From the NCBI GenBank assembly GCA_011065005.1, contig JAAKFP010000197.1, positions 1-5,262 of the forward strand: a stretch of 5,262 nt of DNA. Reading direction: 5' to 3'. This stretch comes from Chlamydiota bacterium (GTDB taxonomy: Bacteria > Chlamydiota > Chlamydiia > Chlamydiales > Waddliaceae). Each line of letters starts with the position of its first letter. Positions within the stretch are counted from its first letter, which is position 1. The notes beneath the pieces were generated by a model. That model saw only the letters and a program-made list of their open reading frames with translations. It made no database searches and had not been told where the DNA came from. Positions 1 through 5,262 of this stretch are shown here, one piece after another. Position numbers and translations under genes: made by a program.

Positions 1-122
1 TTTTTTAGGTAAAACTGAACAAATGAAAAGAGAAATATTGTAAAATGAATCTGTTACCTATGTGCTTGGATAATGTCACCCATGTGCTTGGATAGAATGT
101 TACCTATGTGGTTGTTCGGACA
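1..122 (+). mobile_element. Probable end of an insertion sequence (IS481/IS21-like multi-repeat terminus), element extends off the left edge
   Basis: Three spaced copies of a 20-bp motif (52-71, 74-93, 98-117) are followed by TTCGGACA, ending at 122. Read inward from 122 on the minus strand, the end begins TGTCCGAA, so it has the TG..CA terminus typical of DDE insertion sequences. Serial subterminal repeats of the TGTTACCTATGT type are what I recall from IS21/IS481-like elements, where they are transposase-binding sites. Frame 2 of the plus strand is open from the window edge to a TAA at 41-43 (residues FLGKTEQMKREIL), only 8 nt before the first repeat. That is where a transposase C-terminus would be expected, but 13 residues are far too few to identify one. 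The boundary at 122 and the family are inferences; the repeats themselves are seen directly. Confidence 0.45.
52..117 (+). repeat. Three direct copies of a TGTTACCTATGTGCTTGGAT-type motif
   Basis: Copy 1 (52-71) is TGTTACCTATGTGCTTGGAT. Copy 2 (74-93) differs by two substitutions (TGTCACCCATG...). Copy 3 (98-117) matches in its first 13 bases and then diverges (GGTTGTTC). Start-to-start spacing is 22 and 24 bp, about two helical turns, so the copies face the same side of the DNA. That fits cooperative binding by a transposase or regulator. The repeat is certain; the role is inferred. Confidence 0.8.
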
Positions 123-230
123 CGTCTGTCTACCCAGGCTTCCGTTTCGGTCGCAAGCTCCCTTCACTGCTGCCTGGGCTACCCACTTTCAGACCTTCGG
201 CCCTTTGATTTTTCACATTTTTTGCTGGAG
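123..230. repeat. GC-rich intergenic element with inverted arms; contains one copy of a 17-bp motif also found at 5085-5101
   Basis: Positions 147-163 (TCGGTCGCAAGCTCCCT) are the exact reverse complement of 5085-5101 on the other side of the operon. The motif lies inside a larger imperfect palindrome: CCCAGGC at 133-139 pairs with GCCTGGG at 172-178 around a 32-nt loop. Beyond the 17 bp, the two copies share only scattered bases (AGTG before the motif, a GGGT-like stretch after it). They look like diverged members of one interspersed family rather than a recent duplication. No convincing gene is present: the open frame crossing here runs antisense into the end of the GAF-HlyD gene. Confidence 0.6.
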
Positions 231-332
231 CCCTTGATCCCGTTCTTTGGATATAGAAGTGGACACAATGTTTATGAGAAATATGAGCTAAGAAAAAGCT
301 CCTTTAAAATTGAACATCAGCAAGAATTCAAT

Positions 333-362
333 ATCTGTGTGGATCTGTGTTCATCTGTGGTT
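333..362 (+). repeat. Three tandem 10-bp units, ATCTGTGTNN
   Basis: The units are ATCTGTGTGG (333-342), ATCTGTGTTC (343-352) and ATCTGTGGTT (353-362). On the minus strand the block reads AACCACAGATGAACACAGAT and onward. From memory this is a very widespread bacterial intergenic sequence, seen in many unrelated phyla and often beside genes for small GxxExxY proteins; no such gene is visible here. The block begins 4 nt after the stop codon of the GAF-HlyD gene, so it would form the start of the operon's 3' untranslated region. I see no intrinsic terminator in it. Confidence 0.75.
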
Positions 363-366
363 AAAT

Positions 367-1728
367 TCAAATACCGAAGAGGTTGCGCGCTGTTGCCCAC
401 GGTTTGCGAAGAACGTAGTACGCCAAAGAAACGCTATCTCCATACAAGATCGCCGTCCCTTTTAGCCCAAGCTTCACCCCTTCGGGTCCATTCTTCCAAT
501 CTGCTTCGGCGGCAAAACTGACCACCTGCCTTTCGTCTACGGTGCTGTAATCATTGATAAATAGCAGCTGTGCTAGATAGCTGCTCTCAGGACGAATGTT
601 TAGGAAGATTTTTATTGGCTCCTCTGTGTTCAAAGGGATGTTATCATTTTCCGGAATCCATATTCGAATCTTTGTCTGATCCTGACGGCTGATCACCATA
701 ACTCGCTCCCCAATAACGACAGGCTTCCCTCGCCAGTCATCGGGATCGTCAATTTGTACATATCCCGCCTCCGGAGACCGAACGGTTAGCTGGCTGGCAC
801 GATATTTTGCCAGGCCCAGATTAATCTCCGCCTTTTCAAGTTCTAGTGAGAGGATCCCTGTCCTGCTGCGAGCCTCCTCATCGGAGAGGCCTAATACGAT
901 CGCTCGTTTGAGTTCAGACTCGGCAATTTCTACTTGCTGCATTGCCATCTTCAATTCTTGTTGCGGAATATTTTTATCATACTCAAAGAGAATCCGTTCT
1001 TTTTCGACAAACTGCCCCGGATCTACTTTTGTTTCCGAAATGATTCCATTAAGAGGTGCTGTTACGAGGATGGGATTTTGGGGGACCACTTCGCAGGGAG
1101 CGACAATTCTTAGGGGAACTCTGACAAACAACAGAAGCAATATGAGAACGCCTAAAACCACTTTGAGTCTTGGGCTTTTGACCACTTTTTTTAGTGCAGA
1201 AGTCGTGTATTTTTCAAGGGTCGCACCATAGCCTTTACTTAGCTGTTCTAAGAGCTCAAGTTCTTTATCCACCCAAGGTCTGTCATGCCAACGTTCCAGA
1301 AGAAGTCCACCGTACAATTTTTCCTCCACAAAAATGGGGATCCATAGCATCGCTTTTAAGGGGTGTGATTTTTCGATGTTCTTCCACGACTCTTCCCCTT
1401 TTCCGGGAGAGAGGTCTGATAATTCAATTCTATGGATCTCCTCTTTCTCGGTGATGTTTTCCGCTATATCAATCCAAGATTTATACAGGTCGGAGGTCTT
1501 GTCGACATCTGTTTGTCCCGAGACGCCCAAAAATTTTGGCTTGCCATCTTCTTCACTCCAAAGTGTTGCCCGATCATATTGGGAGACTTGGATGGTTTCA
1601 TTTAGCATAAGAAAATGCACTTCTTGCGGCTTTTTCTTGCGGACTGCTTGGACTAGCAACCGATACATTGCGAGCAACAGTTGGATGATCACTTTTTCTT
1701 GCGATGCTTGAGCGACTTCTTTTTCCAT
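367..1728 (-). CDS. GAF domain, single transmembrane helix and HlyD-type periplasmic adaptor fusion (third gene of operon)
   Basis: A 453-residue protein starting at ATG, 31 nt after the protease-fusion stop. The Shine-Dalgarno is weak (GAGAT about 7 nt upstream), so expression may rely partly on coupling. Residues 1-30 are a helix with a basic end. Residues ~35-172 resemble a GAF-type domain (RATLWSEEDGKPKFLGVSG near 53-71; LWIPIFVEEKLYGGLLLER near 128-146; then a long helix). A basic stretch (KKVVKSPRLK) precedes one strong membrane helix at ~188-205, placing the GAF part in the cytoplasm. The rest is an adaptor: first lipoyl half ~212-251 (VTAPLNGIISETKVDPGQFVEK), a helical hairpin ~253-313, second lipoyl half ~314-347 (VRSPEAGYVQIDDPD), and a beta-barrel ~350-430. 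It is probably an inner-membrane-anchored adaptor whose cytoplasmic domain senses a ligand or protein partner. Ligand and transported substrate are unknown. Fold assignment is firm for the HlyD part, good for GAF. Confidence 0.9.
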   Translation of the reverse strand: MEKEVAQASQEKVIIQLLLAMYRLLVQAVRKKKPQEVHFLMLNETIQVSQYDRATLWSEEDGKPKFLGVSGQTDVDKTSDLYKSWIDIAENITEKEEIHRIELSDLSPGKGEESWKNIEKSHPLKAMLWIPIFVEEKLYGGLLLERWHDRPWVDKELELLEQLSKGYGATLEKYTTSALKKVVKSPRLKVVLGVLILLLLFVRVPLRIVAPCEVVPQNPILVTAPLNGIISETKVDPGQFVEKERILFEYDKNIPQQELKMAMQQVEIAESELKRAIVLGLSDEEARSRTGILSLELEKAEINLGLAKYRASQLTVRSPEAGYVQIDDPDDWRGKPVVIGERVMVISRQDQTKIRIWIPENDNIPLNTEEPIKIFLNIRPESSYLAQLLFINDYSTVDERQVVSFAAEADWKNGPEGVKLGLKGTAILYGDSVSLAYYVLRKPWATARNLFGI

Positions 1729-1759
1729 AAAACGATCTCTATTTTTTTGTTAAGCGAAT

Positions 1760-3961
1760 TTAAAACCCACTCTCTTGCCAAAACACGCGTCCTATTCCTT
1801 TAAGTAAGGTCACGAGGTGAGAACGCCATAATCCTTTGACAACCACAACTCCTGTATGTTCTATACGCACAGGAACTTGGGCCTCAGACAATGAAGTGGG
1901 GTCGATGGCAACCTGCATAACGTAATAGGACTCTAACACTTTGAGGCCGATCTCCTCGGGAGCTTGAAGGAAAGAGGTTCTCCTTTTCTGTTTCTGTTCT
2001 CTTTCAAAGATCACGGGTAAATCCCCCCCATAGATTGAGGCCAGCTGTCTATATTTCAACTTCTCCGCACGGAAAGGGAGTATCTGTTTGATGATACCTT
2101 TCACATCTTCGGTAGAGCCTTCCAATCGGAAAATCACTTCTTGGCCTGGAGATATATACTCCTCCAAAGCTTCTGGTATAAAACTGAAGATTTCCAGAGA
2201 GTTTGGATCAACGACTTTTCCCAATACTTGATTTTTTGCCACCGCCTGACCTACTCGAATCAGATCATCCCACGCCGCGACCACTCCAGAGAATTGAGCC
2301 TTTATGACGAGTTGTTCTCTAAGTTGCTGTAAACCAACTAACTTCTCCCTAGCCACGGTGATCCCCGCAATTTTTTCCGGCAATACCGCTCGCAGCTGTT
2401 CCTCTTCACTGCCAGAGAGGATGTCGATCTCATTTTGCAATAGACGCGTTTGTACGTTTAAATAGGCGATCTGGTAATCGACCTCGGGAGAGCGCAAAGT
2501 AATGAGGAGATCCCCAGCTTTCACGGTATCCCCCCTTTTTACATGGATTTCTTCAACAAAAGAGCTGGAATGGACATAGAGTGGCTGCTCCAAGGAGGCA
2601 ACCGTTATAGCTGGAAAATTCTCTACTCTCGGAAGGGGCAGGACAAACCATGCTACCAAGAAGGAAAGAACTAAGGTCGATACCACAGTGCGAACATTTG
2701 GTTTCCAGAATGGTTTTAATTGACTCATCTGTTGCAATTCCGATGTAAAAGGCCAAACAATAAACAATAAGATTTCCGCAGCAAAGAGGAAAACCCCTAG
2801 TACCTTTGTAAATTTATAGTAGATGATCACAGCGATGGCTGTAAACAGAAATAACCGATAGATCCAAACATAGACCGAGAAAACGACACTGCCAACAATC
2901 CTTCCCTGCGTCAAACCCTCCTCGGGCGGAGGGGCGTTCAGCCCCCAAATCCACTTTCTCAGTTGCCACCGCGCAACTGCAAAAGAGCGCATATGCAGGT
3001 TATCGACTCTCCAAAGGTCTGATAAAATGTAGTAGCCATCGAATCGTAGGGCTGGATTAAGGTTAACGATTAGGGTAGCAATCCATGTTGCTGAGGAGAT
3101 CACAAAGAAAATACTGTTGGTAACTCCCGGTTGGGTTACTGCCCATCCAAACGTTGCCATTCCTGCGATGAGCAGCTCAACAGCAATCCCTGCAAAAGAG
3201 ATCGCAAGCCTTTGGCTGCGCTTGTGAAGCCGCCAGCTATCCGTCACATCTGTAAAGAGGACGGGCCAAAACACTAAAACCGCGACCCCCATACTTCTTA
3301 CTGTAACATTGTAATAGGTCGCAGTGTAGGCATGGCCAAGTTCATGAATAATTTTCACGCCTGTCAACACCAGCGCATACACTACTAACCCATGGAAGTT
3401 AAAGAAATAGGGAAACGTTCCCAAAAATTCGTCAAAGCGGGCGATGAGCTGATAGATTCCAAACACTCCCATTGTAAGGTAAATGATTAGTGCGGGATAG
3501 GATATCAGGGGTTTTACATATTTGAGGGTGCGTACGAGAAAAGCGTTGGGGTTGACTAGGGGAATCCGTAGGAAAAGGTAATTAAAAAGTATCCAACGTA
3601 AAGGACTGACATTGAGCCTATCCTTTTCTTGCTGTAGCTCCACAGAGGATCGCGTTCTTTGTAGTAAGTGGTTCCAATCGCAATGTTGAAAGAAGGTCTG
3701 AATGTCCTGAGCAGAAACATCAAGGGTAGATTTTGTGTCGATCTCCTGCTTTAACTGTGTAAGGGTCATTCCCGGCTTGAAAAGGTGATATACCGTCCAT
3801 TCCGCCCAAGAGAATTTATAGTATTTGCCACGAACAGGATCGTATACTGTATGGGTTGGAGAACCGTCCTCATCCTCCGGTCCGCGAAACACTCTAAGGT
3901 CTTGACGAAATCGTGGCAGAGGCCTTTCGACTTTAGCTTCCCCGGCGGTGTTTGTTGTCAC
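1760..3961 (-). CDS. PqqD-like, site-2 protease (peptidase M50) and HlyD adaptor fusion (second gene of operon)
   Basis: A 733-residue protein starting at GTG, 3 nt after the TAG of the upstream adaptor. A good Shine-Dalgarno (GGGAAG, 7 nt before the GTG) lies inside that gene, so translation is probably coupled. The next in-frame Met (M65) would delete most of the N-terminal domain. Residues ~12-105 resemble PqqD-like domains of putative peptide zinc metalloproteases (RPLPRFRQDL, DGSPTHTVYDPVRGKYYKF). About nine membrane segments follow (roughly 121-143, 155-174, 191-212, 223-240, 252-275, 284-303, 356-382, 387-405, 423-443). The zinc motif HELGH is at 206-210 and NPALRFDGYY at 302-311, with Asp308 the likely third metal ligand; FTDVTDSWRL at 236-245 is also family-typical. 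The rest is an adaptor: lipoyl half ~455-491, helical hairpin ~492-548, second lipoyl half ~551-583, beta-barrel ~587-700. An odd helix count puts this part in the periplasm. All catalytic residues look intact. It may cleave a membrane-bound or exported peptide, or act as a transport platform; the substrate is unknown. Confidence 0.93.
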   Translation of the reverse strand: MTTNTAGEAKVERPLPRFRQDLRVFRGPEDEDGSPTHTVYDPVRGKYYKFSWAEWTVYHLFKPGMTLTQLKQEIDTKSTLDVSAQDIQTFFQHCDWNHLLQRTRSSVELQQEKDRLNVSPLRWILFNYLFLRIPLVNPNAFLVRTLKYVKPLISYPALIIYLTMGVFGIYQLIARFDEFLGTFPYFFNFHGLVVYALVLTGVKIIHELGHAYTATYYNVTVRSMGVAVLVFWPVLFTDVTDSWRLHKRSQRLAISFAGIAVELLIAGMATFGWAVTQPGVTNSIFFVISSATWIATLIVNLNPALRFDGYYILSDLWRVDNLHMRSFAVARWQLRKWIWGLNAPPPEEGLTQGRIVGSVVFSVYVWIYRLFLFTAIAVIIYYKFTKVLGVFLFAAEILLFIVWPFTSELQQMSQLKPFWKPNVRTVVSTLVLSFLVAWFVLPLPRVENFPAITVASLEQPLYVHSSSFVEEIHVKRGDTVKAGDLLITLRSPEVDYQIAYLNVQTRLLQNEIDILSGSEEEQLRAVLPEKIAGITVAREKLVGLQQLREQLVIKAQFSGVVAAWDDLIRVGQAVAKNQVLGKVVDPNSLEIFSFIPEALEEYISPGQEVIFRLEGSTEDVKGIIKQILPFRAEKLKYRQLASIYGGDLPVIFEREQKQKRRTSFLQAPEEIGLKVLESYYVMQVAIDPTSLSEAQVPVRIEHTGVVVVKGLWRSHLVTLLKGIGRVFWQESGF

Positions 3962-3964
3962 ACG

Positions 3965-4801
3965 CTATCTTCCCGTTGGTGAATGGGTTTCCGGTGTGTA
4001 GAAATCGAGTAGACTTTCCACAGACCGCTCTGCCTTCAGGGCCTCAAGGGAGATGCTCGCCTTTCCTGACATTCCAGCCCTCAACTTGCCGTCTGCATTG
4101 TCAATTTCCGCTTCCACCTGTATTGTTGAGCTCGAAGGTTCAATGACAGCTCCTACCCTGGATATCTTTGCTTCCACGATCTCTCCCGTTTCCGCAAGCT
4201 TGATATAGATAGGATTGCCAATAACCATCTCGCTTAACAAACTCGACGATACAAGAAATTTTGCCAGCAAAACGGTATCATCGACAACTTCGATCACTTC
4301 AGAACCGCTCTTTGGCAGCTCATGTTCCTCGATAGAGAGTCCGACAACTTTACCATTATAGGGAGCTAAGATCTTCGTCATTTCCAAAGTTTTTTTCGCT
4401 AATATCAAATTCGCTTTAGCCTCAGCGAGTTCCGCTTTGGCATCGGCATAGTCAAAATGGGAAGCAATATCTTTCTCGAACAACTCTTTCTTGGCATCAA
4501 ACTTAACCTGTGCCTTCTCTAGGACTGCCTTCGCCTTGACGAGATTCCCAAGAAAAATCACTCCATCCAGCTGGACCAACACGTCCCCCTCCTTAAAACG
4601 ATCTCCCATCCTTTTCGAGATCTTAATCACCGGCGATTCCACCTGTACCGAAAGTTGTGTCAAATAGAGCGGCTCCAAGATAACTCGATAGACCTTCCGA
4701 GCAGGAAAAGAGGTGCGCGCCTCCCAAGTGTCCTCCCCTGGCAGATGAGAAAGGACAGACAAAAACATCACTAACAATAATGCAATCTTACACCTTTGCA
4801 A
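3965..4801 (-). CDS. Secreted RND/HlyD-family periplasmic adaptor subunit (first gene of operon)
   Basis: A 278-residue protein starting at TTG with a strong Shine-Dalgarno (AAGGGGG) 5 nt upstream. The first in-frame ATG (residue 12) would cut into the signal peptide and lacks such a site, so TTG is preferred. Residues 1-~22 form a Sec-type signal peptide (QRCK, then IALLLVMFLSVL). There is no lipobox Cys, so the product is probably soluble in the periplasm. The first lipoyl half is ~50-79 (VESPVIKISKRMGDRFKEGD), the coiled-coil hairpin ~84-142 (rich in Ala, Lys and Glu), the second lipoyl half ~144-172 (ILAPYNGKVVGLSIEEHEL), and the beta-barrel ~174-252 (GAVIEPSSSTIQVEAEIDN, LRAGMSGKASI). 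The last ~25 residues are polar. It is shorter than usual RND adaptors (about 350-400 residues) because it lacks a full membrane-proximal domain. Its own promoter sits just upstream. It likely assembles with the adaptor domains of the two downstream proteins. Confidence 0.92.
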   Translation of the reverse strand: MQRCKIALLLVMFLSVLSHLPGEDTWEARTSFPARKVYRVILEPLYLTQLSVQVESPVIKISKRMGDRFKEGDVLVQLDGVIFLGNLVKAKAVLEKAQVKFDAKKELFEKDIASHFDYADAKAELAEAKANLILAKKTLEMTKILAPYNGKVVGLSIEEHELPKSGSEVIEVVDDTVLLAKFLVSSSLLSEMVIGNPIYIKLAETGEIVEAKISRVGAVIEPSSSTIQVEAEIDNADGKLRAGMSGKASISLEALKAERSVESLLDFYTPETHSPTGR

Positions 4802-4806
4802 GAGAA

Positions 4807-4813
4807 CCCCCTT
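4807..4813 (-). promoter_or_regulatory. Ribosome binding site that decides the TTG start of the first adaptor gene
   Basis: On the minus strand AAGGGGG is followed by TTCTC and then TTG. A 5-nt gap from a G-rich anti-16S match is close to optimal. No ATG or GTG lies in frame nearby upstream, and the next ATG falls inside the hydrophobic signal core. The site therefore supports TTG initiation. Confidence 0.7.
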
Positions 4814-4855
4814 AATGTAACTTTTGCTTTCGAAAAAAAAATCTTACTGATGTTC

Positions 4856-4886
4856 ATCATATACCCATTTTCCTCTCAAGTGTCAA
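4856..4886 (-). promoter_or_regulatory. Sigma-70-like promoter of the three-gene operon
   Basis: Minus strand: a perfect -35 TTGACA at 4886-4881, then either TATATG at 4863-4858 (17-bp spacer, 4/6 match) or TATGAT at 4861-4856 (19-bp spacer, 5/6 match). Transcription would start near 4850, giving a 5' leader of about 48 nt that contains a T-rich run (minus strand, ~4832-4842) and then the ribosome site. Direction and distance fit the downstream operon. It is a motif match only; no operator palindrome is evident across it. Confidence 0.65.
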
Positions 4887-5039
4887 TTTCTTTCCGTATG
4901 GCCAAACTTTGCAGCCGTTCAGCCCTCTTAGTTAACCGCGAAGCACGCATACGCATCAACCTATCAAAATAAATCTTTACACCTGTGTCATTAAACATTT
5001 CATTCTTATAATTTTAAATTGATAAAAAAAACTTTCCAG
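4887..5039. other. AT-rich intergenic stretch upstream of the operon, no gene seen
   Basis: No open frame with start, ribosome site and coding character is visible on either strand. It contains a possible decayed interspersed repeat at 4932-4956 (TTAACCGCGAAGCACGCAT and following) and a run of A residues at 5023-5031. It may carry upstream control sites for the operon, but I cannot point to a specific operator. Confidence 0.5.
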
Positions 5040-5058
5040 TGTCCCCGATAAGGGGACA
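5040..5058. repeat. Perfect hairpin TGTCCCC-GATAA-GGGGACA
   Basis: A 7-bp GC-rich stem with a 5-nt loop. On the minus strand an 8-base T run begins about 9 nt after the stem (CTGGAAAG lies between), too far for a canonical intrinsic terminator. It could still weakly shield the operon from transcription entering from the right. It also marks the left edge of the GC-rich repeat cluster. Confidence 0.7.
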
Positions 5059-5084
5059 AAGCGAGCTAGCCCCGTCCTAGTGCG

Positions 5085-5101
5085 AGGGAGCTTGCGACCG
5101 A
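5085..5101 (+). repeat. 17-bp motif, exact inverted partner of 147-163
   Basis: AGGGAGCTTGCGACCGA here is the exact reverse complement of 147-163, nearly 5 kb away across the whole operon. Its right part overlaps a small inverted repeat (CGACC 5095-5099 with GGTCG 5110-5114), and a GTCGGGTTT stretch follows. This resembles the palindromic intergenic elements found in many copies in some genomes. Copy number elsewhere cannot be seen here. Confidence 0.7.
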
Positions 5102-5135
5102 GACACGTAGGTCGGGTTTAGATCAGCATAAAATC

Positions 5136-5252
5136 CCGCCCCGGCAGGGGCGGCAGGAACAATAAATTGACCCTACAAAATAACTCGTTATATCCATAAT
5201 GACGAAATACCAAATCTCCTCTCTTCATAAATCTGCCGCCCCTGCCGGGACG
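5136..5252. repeat. GC-rich inverted repeat pair, each arm itself a hairpin
   Basis: CCCGGCAGGGGCGGCAG at 5140-5156 is the exact reverse complement of 5233-5249. The left arm is itself palindromic (CCGCCCC-GGCA-GGGGCGG, 5136-5153). The right arm folds in the same way with one mismatch (5237-5252). The 76 bp between them (5157-5232) are AT-rich and contain no gene I can support. The layout resembles a small non-autonomous inverted-repeat element or two REP-like units placed head to head. Confidence 0.7.
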
Positions 5253-5262
5253 AGATATCATA

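Noticed and set aside
52..117. Short CRISPR array
   Set aside because: Gaps between the repeats are only 2 and 4 bp, and the third copy is diverged; there are no spacers and no cas genes.
285..301. GAGCT-N7-AGCTC hairpin as the operon terminator
   Set aside because: Only a 5-bp stem with a 7-nt loop, and on the minus strand no T tract follows it.
108..521. Plus-strand open frame of 137 codons across the left margin
   Set aside because: It starts inside the repeat block, has no ribosome site or recognisable domain, and its last third is antisense to the well-supported GAF-HlyD gene.
908..1711. Several plus-strand open frames opposite the GAF-HlyD gene
   Set aside because: They are antisense shadows of a gene with clear domains, and show no family motifs or ribosome sites.
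2553..2756. Minus-strand 67-codon frame inside the protease-fusion gene
   Set aside because: Out of frame with an intact long gene covering the same bases; composition is not protein-like.
4985..5012. Plus-strand promoter with TATAAT at 5007-5012
   Set aside because: The -10 is perfect, but no acceptable -35 lies 16-18 bp upstream and no gene or clear small RNA follows; AT-rich DNA gives such matches by chance.
5040..5101. Structured small RNA or riboswitch
   Set aside because: Hairpins are present, but they match a repeat-element pattern and lie far outside the operon's leader; no known riboswitch core is recognised.

Overview
This window holds one compact three-gene operon, read entirely on the minus strand (right to left), with a repeat-rich non-coding margin on each side. 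It looks like a Gram-negative bacterium: all three proteins carry the periplasmic-adaptor (HlyD/MFP) fold and the first has a Sec-type signal peptide, which together imply a two-membrane envelope. Base composition is moderate in the genes, AT-rich in much of the intergenic sequence, with GC-rich palindromic islands inside it. The first two genes start with TTG and GTG. I cannot name the species. Families with this architecture occur in Planctomycetes/Verrucomicrobia-like bacteria and in Proteobacteria, but nothing here settles the lineage.

Layout in the direction of transcription. Positions 5262-4887 have no gene and hold a hairpin (5040-5058), one copy of a 17-bp element (5085-5101) and a GC-rich inverted pair (5136-5153 / 5233-5252). 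A good sigma-70-like promoter lies at 4886-4856. The genes are: (A) 4801-3965, a short secreted RND/HlyD-type adaptor; (B) 3961-1760, a PqqD-like, site-2-protease (M50) and HlyD fusion; (C) 1728-367, a GAF, transmembrane and HlyD fusion. A and B are separated by 3 nt, B and C by 31 nt. Downstream, positions 366-1 hold a tandem 10-mer, the inverted partner of the 17-bp element, and what looks like the end of an insertion sequence running off the left edge.

How the genes may work together (inference): three different adaptor proteins are made from one message. One is fully periplasmic, one is fused to a multi-pass membrane metalloprotease with a peptide-binding-like N-terminus, and one is anchored by a single helix behind a cytoplasmic GAF sensor domain. 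No ABC ATPase, RND pump or TolC-like outer-membrane channel is visible. The M50-fusion protein may therefore be the inner-membrane part of an unusual export or processing machine, or the pump and channel may lie outside the window. The substrate is unknown.
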